A DNA stretch of 23,195 nucleotides from an uncultured Prevotella sp. (lineage in GTDB: Bacteria > Bacteroidota > Bacteroidia > Bacteroidales > Bacteroidaceae). The notes below the pieces were generated by a model. The model did not search any database, was not told where the DNA came from, and saw only the letters and a list, made by a program, of their open reading frames with translations. The translations under genes and the position numbers were made by a program. The stretch covers positions 1 through 23,195 of the forward strand of contig CAJJWN010000045.1 in NCBI GenBank assembly GCA_905196835.1, given 5' to 3'. This document shows, piece by piece, positions 13,885 to 20,197 of the stretch; the first letter of the stretch is position 1, and each line of letters begins with the position of its first letter.

Positions 13885-13899
13885 TATCGAAAAACGATA
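13885..13899. promoter_or_regulatory. Palindromic operator 2 of the DUF2975-HTH unit
   Basis: TATCGAAAAACGATA, the exact reverse complement of operator 1, begins 2 bp after the -7 element and covers the predicted transcription start. A half-site (AACGATA, 13914-13920) follows. A protein bound here would block initiation; the likely candidate is the small HTH protein encoded in the same unit. Confidence 0.78.
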
Positions 13900-14009
13900 A
13901 ATAATAATCAAATAACGATAATACTCTTTCTGATTAAACAATGCGCCGGAGGCCAGCCGCCCGTCACCGTACGGCGGCGAACCGAAGGCGGGACAAAACC
14001 GGAACAACG

Positions 14010-14657
14010 ATGAAAAAGAAACTCAACCTATTCTGCACGCTCATCTTCGTGGTGATAGCCTGCCATCTGCTGTCCATGTCGAACACGTTTTTCACGGGTT
14101 TTTCGGCCGGCATGAAGCACGGCATGGAGGAGCGTTCGGTAACGGAGACGACGCCAAGCAACTTCAGCCACATCACGCTGCTGCCTGCCGTGATGGACGA
14201 AACCACCGCCGTGACGGTAACCGACAAGGCCGCATCAAGGCAACTGACGGCCTGGCCCACGCAGCTGATTGTTCCCCTGAACGATAGCCTCGGGCCGGGC
14301 GCGGCCGTGTTCCGCCTGCTCTACACGCTGCTCTACGGCGCGACGGCCGTGGCCGCCCTCGTGGCCTTCATCCTCTTCGTGCGCAACGTAAACAGGAACG
14401 CCATCTTCACGCGGCGCAACATCACGTTGCTGCGCGTCGTGGGCTGGTGCCTCGTGGCGACGGGAGCCATAGCCACGGCCGACGGCTACTATGACACGTA
14501 TCTGGCCCAGCGGTCGTTCAGCCTGACGGGCTACGTGGTCGATTACGGCTCGGCCGCCTACATTACAAGCGTCATCTTCGGCCTCTTCGCCGTGGTTGTG
14601 GCCGAGGCGTTCGCCATAGGGCTAAGGATGAAAGAAGAACAGGAACTGACGATATAA
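14010..14657 (+). CDS. DUF2975 membrane protein
   Basis: A 215-residue membrane protein with four predicted transmembrane segments: about 6-27, 94-122, 133-157 and 178-205. The first is followed by an extracytoplasmic region of about 65 residues rich in Thr and Val. It resembles DUF2975 proteins, which are regularly encoded next to a YozG-like Cro/C1 HTH protein, as here. The function of the family is not established. I chose the start at 14010 (MKKKLNLFCTLIFV). An in-frame ATG at 13941 would add a very Arg-rich 23-residue extension and is less likely. The leader is about 120 nt. The HTH gene follows after 35 bp and is probably cotranscribed. Confidence 0.85.
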   Translation: MKKKLNLFCTLIFVVIACHLLSMSNTFFTGFSAGMKHGMEERSVTETTPSNFSHITLLPAVMDETTAVTVTDKAASRQLTAWPTQLIVPLNDSLGPGAAVFRLLYTLLYGATAVAALVAFILFVRNVNRNAIFTRRNITLLRVVGWCLVATGAIATADGYYDTYLAQRSFSLTGYVVDYGSAAYITSVIFGLFAVVVAEAFAIGLRMKEEQELTI

Positions 14658-14692
14658 GCCCCACCCCGGCTTACTTTTTTACCTTTTATAAT

Positions 14693-14905
14693 ATGGGAAA
14701 AATAATAGTCAACCTCGACGTGGTCATGGCACGCCGCAAAATATCGCTCTCCGAGCTGGCCGAGCGCGTGGGCCTTACACAGGCGAACCTGTCAATCCTG
14801 AAGACGGGCAAGGCCAAGGCCGTGCGCTTCTCCACGCTCGAGGCAATATGCCGCGAGCTGGAATGCCAGCCCGGCGACATACTCGAATACAGCGGCGAAA
14901 CGTAA
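14693..14905 (+). CDS. Small Cro/C1-type HTH regulator (YozG-like)
   Basis: A 70-residue protein that is almost entirely one Xre/Cro-C1 helix-turn-helix domain (about 3-68): MARRKISLSELAERVGLTQA, then NLSILKTGKAKAVRFSTLEA and LECQPGDILEY. The ending is typical of the YozG-like group paired with DUF2975. It probably binds as a dimer to the TATCG-N5-CGATA palindromes upstream of the unit, giving autorepression; this is inferred from position and symmetry. It has no sensor domain, so any signal would have to come from the partner membrane protein or another factor. Confidence 0.9.
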   Translation: MGKIIVNLDVVMARRKISLSELAERVGLTQANLSILKTGKAKAVRFSTLEAICRELECQPGDILEYSGET

Positions 14906-14925
14906 GCCGACGTGTGACAGATTGC

Positions 14926-14948
14926 AGGCAAAACCCGCGTTTTTGCCT
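14926..14948. terminator. Stem-loop after the HTH gene, possible terminator
   Basis: AGGCAAAA (14926-14933) and TTTTGCCT (14941-14948) form a perfect 8-bp stem with a 7-nt loop, 20 bp after the HTH stop. There is no T-run after it, so strong intrinsic termination is doubtful. Confidence 0.4.
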
Positions 14949-15010
14949 ACACAAGATATAAAAATAATTAAATTTGGAATACGGTAAGCACCGTTAATCA
15001 TGGAAAAAAC

Positions 15011-15018
15011 TATATTTG
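15011..15018 (+). promoter_or_regulatory. -7 promoter element of the M16 peptidase gene
   Basis: TATATTTG is a full TAnnTTTG match, followed by TACACC. No TTG is found at the -33 distance. The predicted leader is about 15-20 nt, ending in AACTTTT before the ATG at 15043. Confidence 0.6.
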
Positions 15019-15042
15019 TACACCTTTTTAAACCAAACTTTT

Positions 15043-17877
15043 ATGAAATTAAAACATCTTTTCGTCGCCGCAGTGCTATTCGTTACAAGCGCAGCGGCTG
15101 TTATGGCGCAAGGAATGCAGCTGCCCCCAATCCCCGTGGACAGCGCGGTAAGGATAGGCAAGCTGCCTAACGGCCTTACATATTACATCCGCCATAACGG
15201 TTACCCGGAACACCGTGTCAACTTCTACATCGCCCAGCGCGTAGGCTCCATACAGGAGGAGGAAGACCAGCGCGGACTGGCTCACTTCCTGGAGCACATG
15301 GCCTTCAACGGCTCTGACAACTATCCGGGCGACCGCCTCATCGAATACCTGCGCTCAATAGGCGTGGAGTTCGGCACCGACCTGAACGCTTACACCGCCG
15401 TAGACCAGACCGTTTACCGCGTGTGCAACGTGCCTTCGGCCAACGTGGCGTCGCTCGACTCTTGCCTGCTCATACTCAAAGACTGGTCAAACGGCCTCAC
15501 GCTCGACGCCAAGGAGATAGACAAGGAGCGCGGAGTAATCCACGAGGAGTGGCGTCTGCGCTCTTCCGCCGGCCAGAGAATGATGGAGCGCAACCTCGAG
15601 AAGCTGTATCCCGGCAGCAAGTACGGCAAGCGTATGCCCATCGGACTTATGTCGGTGGTTGACAACTTCAAGCCCGAGGCCCTGCGTGCGTACTACCATA
15701 AGTGGTACAGACCCGACAACCAGGCCATCATCGTGGTGGGCGACGTTGACGTGAACCGCACCGAACAGAAAATAAAGGAGATGTTCAGCTCCATCAAGAT
15801 GCCTGCAAACGCAGCACCGGTGGTTGACGAGCTCGTGCCCGACAACAACGAGGCAATCATCATCGTTGACAAGGACAAGGAGCAAAGGACTGACGGCATT
15901 TCAATAATGTTCAAGCACGACGCCTTCCCCGACAGCCTGAAGAGCAACGTAATGTACCTGATGCAACAGTACGGGGTGTACACCTGCACGCAGATGCTTA
16001 ACTCGCGCCTCTCCGAGGTGGCGCAGAACCCCGACTGCCCGTTCGTAGCTGCGTATGTATATGACGGCGAGTACATCTACTCAAAGACGAAGGACGCCTT
16101 CTCGCTCGACATCATGCCGAAGCCCGGCAAGACCGAAGAGGCCATCAAGGCGGCAATGCGCGAGGTGATGCGCGCCGCCAAGTTCGGCTATACCGCTACC
16201 GAGTACGTCCGCGCAAAGGATGAATACATGAGCTGGTTGGAGAAGCTTTACACCAACCGCGACAAGCAGGAAAACAGCTTCTGGGGCAACCAGTACCGCG
16301 ACCACTTCCTCGCCAACGAGCCGATACCTTCCCTCACAGACCAGTATCAGATGATGCAGCAGGTAACGCCGATGCTTCCCGTCGACCTTGCCAATGAGAT
16401 AATAAAGGAGCTTGTCAGCGTATCTGACACCAACCTCGTGGTCTATGCTACATACACAGAGAAGGACGGAGCCGTTTATCCTACGCCCGAGGCCATCAAG
16501 GCGGCCATTGACGCCGTTCACGGAGAGCAGCTTACGGCATGGGTTGACAACGTGAAGAACGAGCCGCTCATCAAGGAACTACCCAAGAAAGGCAGCATCG
16601 TGAGCGAGAAGGAGAACGCCGCGCTGGGCTACAAGGAGCTTACCCTCTCTAACGGAGCACGCGTATTGCTGAAAAAGACCGACTTCAAGGATGACGAAAT
16701 CGTGATGAGTGCAACGTCGAAGGGCGGCTCTTCACTGCTTCCCGAAAGCGATATCGTCAACGCCAAGTTGTTTGACGCCGTCATAGGGTCAAGCGGACTG
16801 GGCAACTTCAGCAGCACGGAGCTTGAGAAAGCGCTCGCCGGAAAGCAGGCCAACGTCAACCTCACGCTGGCTAACTTGCATGAAGGCGCAAGCGGCCAGT
16901 CAACTCCGAAAGACCTTGAGACGCTGTTCCAGCTGACATATCTTTACTTCACCGACGTAAAGAAGGATGAGAAGAGTTACGGCCAACTGATGAACATCCT
17001 CGAGACACAACTCAAGAACCAGGGTCTGTCGCCTGAAAAGGCATTCTCAGACTCGCTCATGGTGACCCTATACAGCCACAATCCGCGCTTCGAGTCGTTG
17101 CAGATGGACGACCTGAAGAAGGTAAACTACGACCGCATCCTGCAAATAGCCAAGGAGCGCACGGCCAACGCCGGTGACTTCACCTTTACCTTCGTGGGCA
17201 ACTTCGACGAAGCTGCCATTCGTCCGCTCATCGAGCAGTACATAGCCTCTCTGCCTGCAAACGGCGTGAAGGAGGAGTGGAAGCCCGTGTCAAGCTACGC
17301 CAAGGGCAACGTTGAAAACAAGTTCACGCGCAAGATGGAGACACCGAAGGCCAACTCTTACATTTACTGGTACAATCTCGACGTGCCGTATTCTCTCGAG
17401 AACGCTGTGGCTGCCGACGCCGCCGGACAAATCCTCGATATGATTTACTTGAAGGCAATCCGCGAGGACGCGAGCGCGGCTTACACTACCGGTGCTGCCG
17501 GATTTGTACGCCTCGGAGGCGACACGCCGTTCAGTGCGGTAGTCGGCGTATGCCCGATGAAGCCCGAGATGTGCGACGTGGCACTGAAAATAATGAATGA
17601 GGAAGCCAAGAAGATGTGTACCACCGTTGATGCGGAGAAGCTTACAAAGGTAAAGGAGCTGATGCTGAAGCGTGCCGACGAGAACGCGAAGACCAACCGC
17701 TACTGGGTAAGCGCAATCAACGATATGGACGAGTACGGCGTTGACACCGTGACGAAGTACAAGGACATCGTCAACGCACTGACACCCGAGAAGGTTGCCA
17801 AGTTCATGAAAGACGTAATCTTCGCAGGTGGCAACAGCGTCACAGTAGTGATGCTGCCCGAAGCAGAGAAGAAATAA
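15043..17877 (+). CDS. Secreted M16 family zinc peptidase (insulinase/pitrilysin type)
   Basis: A 944-residue protein with a signal peptide (MKLKHLFVAAVLFV.., probable cleavage after VMA at 22, giving a Gln start). The order is: catalytic M16 domain (about 35-185) with the inverted zinc motif HFLEH (81-85) and the downstream ligand Glu169 in KERGVIHEE; a first M16_C domain (about 195-390) containing RPDNQAIIVVGDVD; then a second, non-catalytic M16 half from about 525 with FVGNFDEAAIRPLIEQYIAS near 716. This two-copy layout fits clam-shell peptidases that degrade peptides in a closed chamber, here in the periplasm. The start at 15043 was chosen for the signal peptide and promoter distance. Its own promoter precedes it and a strong terminator follows. 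The substrate is unknown. Confidence 0.95.
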   Translation: MKLKHLFVAAVLFVTSAAAVMAQGMQLPPIPVDSAVRIGKLPNGLTYYIRHNGYPEHRVNFYIAQRVGSIQEEEDQRGLAHFLEHMAFNGSDNYPGDRLIEYLRSIGVEFGTDLNAYTAVDQTVYRVCNVPSANVASLDSCLLILKDWSNGLTLDAKEIDKERGVIHEEWRLRSSAGQRMMERNLEKLYPGSKYGKRMPIGLMSVVDNFKPEALRAYYHKWYRPDNQAIIVVGDVDVNRTEQKIKEMFSSIKMPANAAPVVDELVPDNNEAIIIVDKDKEQRTDGISIMFKHDAFPDSLKSNVMYLMQQYGVYTCTQMLNSRLSEVAQNPDCPFVAAYVYDGEYIYSKTKDAFSLDIMPKPGKTEEAIKAAMREVMRAAKFGYTATEYVRAKDEYMSWLEKLYTNRDKQENSFWGNQYRDHFLANEPIPSLTDQYQMMQQVTPMLPVDLANEIIKELVSVSDTNLVVYATYTEKDGAVYPTPEAIKAAIDAVHGEQLTAWVDNVKNEPLIKELPKKGSIVSEKENAALGYKELTLSNGARVLLKKTDFKDDEIVMSATSKGGSSLLPESDIVNAKLFDAVIGSSGLGNFSSTELEKALAGKQANVNLTLANLHEGASGQSTPKDLETLFQLTYLYFTDVKKDEKSYGQLMNILETQLKNQGLSPEKAFSDSLMVTLYSHNPRFESLQMDDLKKVNYDRILQIAKERTANAGDFTFTFVGNFDEAAIRPLIEQYIASLPANGVKEEWKPVSSYAKGNVENKFTRKMETPKANSYIYWYNLDVPYSLENAVAADAAGQILDMIYLKAIREDASAAYTTGAAGFVRLGGDTPFSAVVGVCPMKPEMCDVALKIMNEEAKKMCTTVDAEKLTKVKELMLKRADENAKTNRYWVSAINDMDEYGVDTVTKYKDIVNALTPEKVAKFMKDVIFAGGNSVTVVMLPEAEKK

Positions 17878-17902
17878 CATACACTAAGAGCATGACAACA
17901 GC

Positions 17903-17947
17903 AAGCCCCCTTGCAGCGCACTGCGCGCCGCAAGGGGGCTTTCTTTT
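17903..17947 (+). terminator. Rho-independent terminator of the M16 gene
   Basis: AAGCCCCCTTGC (17903-17914) and GCAAGGGGGCTT (17930-17941) form a perfect 12-bp stem, followed by TCTTTT. It lies 25 bp after the stop codon. Confidence 0.88.
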
Positions 17948-17995
17948 GCCGTAAATGCAACTAGCTGATAAACAACATGTTACGTTGAGGCTTGT

Positions 17996-18083
17996 GAAAG
18001 GAGGCCTTTTACAGTGCGAAAGACCGTCTTTGGCACGCCGAAAGGCCGTCGTTGACGATGCGGAAGGCCGCCTTTCGCATCGC
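17996..18083. repeat. 22-bp-period array, AAAGGC..GCCTTT family (copy 5)
   Basis: Four exact 22-bp units (17996-18017, 18018-18039, 18040-18061, 18062-18083). The cores are GAAAGGAGGCCTTTT, GAAAGACCGTCTTT, GAAAGGCCGTCGTT and GGAAGGCCGCCTTTC. It fills the space between the M16 terminator and the rimP promoter; nothing else is seen in 17948-18136. Confidence 0.88.
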
Positions 18084-18136
18084 CGTCGGAAAATTGCGCC
18101 CCGGCGTTACATTTTTAATAAAAAACCGGAAAATAT

Positions 18137-18167
18137 TTGCATGTATGCGATTTTATTCATACCTTTG
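18137..18167 (+). promoter_or_regulatory. Promoter of the rimP-nusA-infB operon
   Basis: TTG at 18137-18139 and TACCTTTG at 18160-18167 are 20 bp apart, followed by CACC. The predicted start is about 18173-18176, giving a leader of roughly 52 nt that is mostly one hairpin. Confidence 0.78.
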
Positions 18168-18180
18168 CACCGTTCAGAGG

Positions 18181-18218
18181 AATGAGGGGCTTTGCGAAGC
18201 TCCTCATTTTATTTTAAT
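18181..18218 (+). terminator. Terminator-like leader hairpin (possible attenuator) before rimP
   Basis: Positions 18181-18192 pair with 18197-18208 as a 12-bp stem (one G-U pair) with a UGCG tetraloop: AATGAGGGGCTT/AAGCTCCTCATT. It is followed by a T-rich tract TTATTTTAATT. It starts only about 6 nt after the predicted +1 and ends 20 bp before the rimP ATG. This has the form of an intrinsic terminator in the leader of the operon that encodes NusA. A 5' stabilising hairpin is the alternative. Confidence 0.6.
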
Positions 18219-18227
18219 TACCCTTTT

Positions 18228-18695
18228 ATGATAGACAAGAACGTAGTTAGAAGTTTGGTGGAAGAGTGGCTGAAGGACAAGGAGTATTTTCTTGTAGACG
18301 TGGAAATCAGCGCCGACGACAAGATTGTTGTTGAAATAGACCATGCCGACGGAGTGTGGATTGAGGACTGCGTGCAGCTGAGCCGCTACATCGAGGACCA
18401 TCTCAGCCGTGACGAGGAAGACTATGAGCTCGAGGTTGGAAGCGCCGGCCTGGGCCAGCCCTTCAAGGTGCCGCAGCAGTACGAGAACTATGTAGGCAAG
18501 GAAGTAGAGGTGCTTGACGCCGCAGGCAAGAAGCACCGCGGCACGCTCACGGCCGTTGACGGCCGGCAGTTCACCGTCACCGTGAAGGAGAAAGTGAAGA
18601 AGGAAGGCGCCAAGCGCCCGGTTGTAGAGGACGTGAAAAAGACCTTCTCGATGGACGAAGTGAAGTACACTAAGTATCTTATAAGCTTTAAATAA
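18228..18695 (+). CDS. rimP: Ribosome maturation factor RimP
   Basis: A 155-residue protein of the RimP family, needed for assembly of the small ribosomal subunit. The N-terminal domain contains the typical segments VDVEISADDKIVVEIDHADG (about 23-42), SRYIEDHL, and YELEVGSAGLGQPFK, which corresponds to the YxLEVSSPGL signature. The C-terminal SH3-like domain follows (about 88-155). The start at 18228 gives the expected N-terminus; an in-frame ATG at 18192 lies inside the leader hairpin and is rejected. The order rimP-nusA-infB is conserved widely in bacteria and confirms the call. nusA follows after 100 bp. Confidence 0.94.
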   Translation: MIDKNVVRSLVEEWLKDKEYFLVDVEISADDKIVVEIDHADGVWIEDCVQLSRYIEDHLSRDEEDYELEVGSAGLGQPFKVPQQYENYVGKEVEVLDAAGKKHRGTLTAVDGRQFTVTVKEKVKKEGAKRPVVEDVKKTFSMDEVKYTKYLISFK

Positions 18696-18731
18696 AAAGC
18701 GGGACGGAGGGAAGGCGAGGCGTCGGGACTA

Positions 18732-18767
18732 CTCCCAGCCCTCCCAGTTCTCCCGGCTCTCCCGGTA
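18732..18767. repeat. 9-bp tandem repeat, CTCCCRGNN, four units (rimP-nusA gap)
   Basis: CTCCCAGCC, CTCCCAGTT, CTCCCGGCT and CTCCCGGTA follow each other without interruption. The segment before it (18699-18725) is rich in GGGA and GGCG and could pair with it in part. The array ends 28 bp before the nusA start. Confidence 0.8.
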
Positions 18768-18795
18768 CACCCACAGAAAACAACAATAAACAGAT

Positions 18796-20058
18796 ATGGC
18801 AACAAGAAAGAACGGTGAAGAAACCGTAAGCATGATTGACACCTTCAAGGAGTTCAAAGACACGAAGAACATCGACCGCACCACGCTCATGAGCGTGCTC
18901 GAGGAGAGTTTCCGCAACGTCATAGCCAAAATCTTCGGCAGCGACGAGAACTTCGACGTCATCGTGAACCCCGACAAGGGCGACTTTGAAATATACCGCA
19001 ACCGCACCGTCGTGGCCGACGGCGAGGTGAAAGACGAGAACAAGGAAATAGCTCTGGCCGACGCGCTGAAGATAGAACCCGACTATGAGGTGGGCGAGGA
19101 AGTCAGCGAGAAGGTCGATTTCAGCAAGTTCGGCCGCCGCGCCATACTCAACCTTCGCCAGACGCTCGCCTCGAAAATACTCGAGCTTGAGCACGACAGC
19201 CTGTACAACAAGTACAAGGACCGCGTGGGCCAGGTAATCAGCGCCGAGGTATATCAGGTGTGGAAGCGCGAGGTGCTGCTCGTAGACGACGAGAACAACG
19301 AGCTAATCCTGCCCAAGTCGGAGCAAATACCCCACGACGTCTACCGCAAGGGCGAGACCGTGCGCGCCGTCATCAAGGAGGTGAACAACGACAACAACAA
19401 CCCCAAAATCATACTTTCGCGCACGAGCAACATGTTCCTTGAGCGTCTGCTCGAGGCCGAAGTGCCCGAAATAGCCGACGGTCTCATCACCATACGCCGC
19501 ATAGCCCGTATGCCCGGCGAGCGCGCCAAGATAGCCGTCGAGAGCTACGATGACCGCATAGACCCCGTAGGAGCCTGCGTCGGCGTGAAGGGAAGCCGCG
19601 TGCACGGCATAGTGCGCGAGCTCAACAACGAGAACATCGACGTGGTGAACTATACCGCAAACATCAAGCTCTTCATACAGCGCGCCCTCAGTCCGGCCAA
19701 AATATCCAGCATCAACGTTGACGAGGAGAACCGCAAGGCCGAGGTTTACCTCCGCCCGGAGGAAGTGTCGCTCGCCATCGGACGCGGAGGCATGAACATC
19801 AAGCTGGCCAGCATGTTGACAGAATACACCATCGACGTGTTCCGCGAGCTTGACGAAAGCGAGGTTGACGAGGACATCTACCTCGACGAATTCTCCGACG
19901 AAATCGACCAGTGGATTATCGACGCCATCAAGGCCATCGGCCTCGACACCGCCAAGGCTGTGCTCAACGCGCCGCGCGAAATGCTCGTAGAGAAGGCCGA
20001 CCTCGAGGAGGAGACCGTTGACAACGTGCTGAAAGTGCTTAGGGCCGAGTTTGAGTAA
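18796..20058 (+). CDS. nusA: Transcription termination/antitermination factor NusA
   Basis: A 420-residue NusA, which binds RNA polymerase and the nascent RNA and controls pausing, termination and antitermination. The N-terminal polymerase-binding domain (about 1-130) is followed by the S1 domain (about 138-205, RVGQVISAEVYQVWKREVLL), KH1 (GVKGSRVHGIVRELNNENID, from about 262) and KH2 (SLAIGRGGMNIKLASMLTEY, about 325-345). A short acidic tail region ends the protein. It lacks the two extra C-terminal acidic repeats of the 495-residue E. coli protein, as expected outside proteobacteria. The stop TAA (20056-20058) overlaps the first base pairs of hairpin 7. If the leader hairpin before rimP is an attenuator, NusA could adjust its own synthesis. 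Confidence 0.97.
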   Translation: MATRKNGEETVSMIDTFKEFKDTKNIDRTTLMSVLEESFRNVIAKIFGSDENFDVIVNPDKGDFEIYRNRTVVADGEVKDENKEIALADALKIEPDYEVGEEVSEKVDFSKFGRRAILNLRQTLASKILELEHDSLYNKYKDRVGQVISAEVYQVWKREVLLVDDENNELILPKSEQIPHDVYRKGETVRAVIKEVNNDNNNPKIILSRTSNMFLERLLEAEVPEIADGLITIRRIARMPGERAKIAVESYDDRIDPVGACVGVKGSRVHGIVRELNNENIDVVNYTANIKLFIQRALSPAKISSINVDEENRKAEVYLRPEEVSLAIGRGGMNIKLASMLTEYTIDVFRELDESEVDEDIYLDEFSDEIDQWIIDAIKAIGLDTAKAVLNAPREMLVEKADLEEETVDNVLKVLRAEFE

Positions 20059-20188
20059 TTCATAATTCATAATTCGTAATTCATAATTGGCTGCGCATAT
20101 ACAAAGGCAAAAGCCAATTATGGATTATGAAACAAAGCTCGGACAGACCGGTTGGGAATTATGAATTATGGATTATGAATTATGAATT
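20057..20188. repeat. Heptamer hairpin 7 (nusA-infB gap)
   Basis: Arms 20057-20088 and 20157-20188 match at 30 of 32 positions. The left is AATTCAT, AATTCAT, AATTCGT, AATTCAT plus AATT, exact 7-bp steps. The 68-nt loop contains a partial extra copy (CCAATTATGGATTATGAAA, 20114-20132), which gives a competing fold with TTTCATAATTC-like words. The nusA stop codon overlaps the left arm, and infB begins 10 bp after the right arm. Confidence 0.9.
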
Positions 20189-20197
20189 AAAAAGAGT

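Noticed and set aside
13629..13904. A 91-codon + strand frame across the 300-bp element and the DUF2975 promoter
   Set aside because: It runs through inverted repeats, both operators and the promoter, has no plausible start region and looks like translated repeat sequence.
17955..18185. A 76-codon + strand frame between the M16 terminator and rimP
   Set aside because: It translates the 22-bp array and the rimP promoter. The frames at 6220-6405 and 10109-10336 on the minus strand fall on arrays in the same way.
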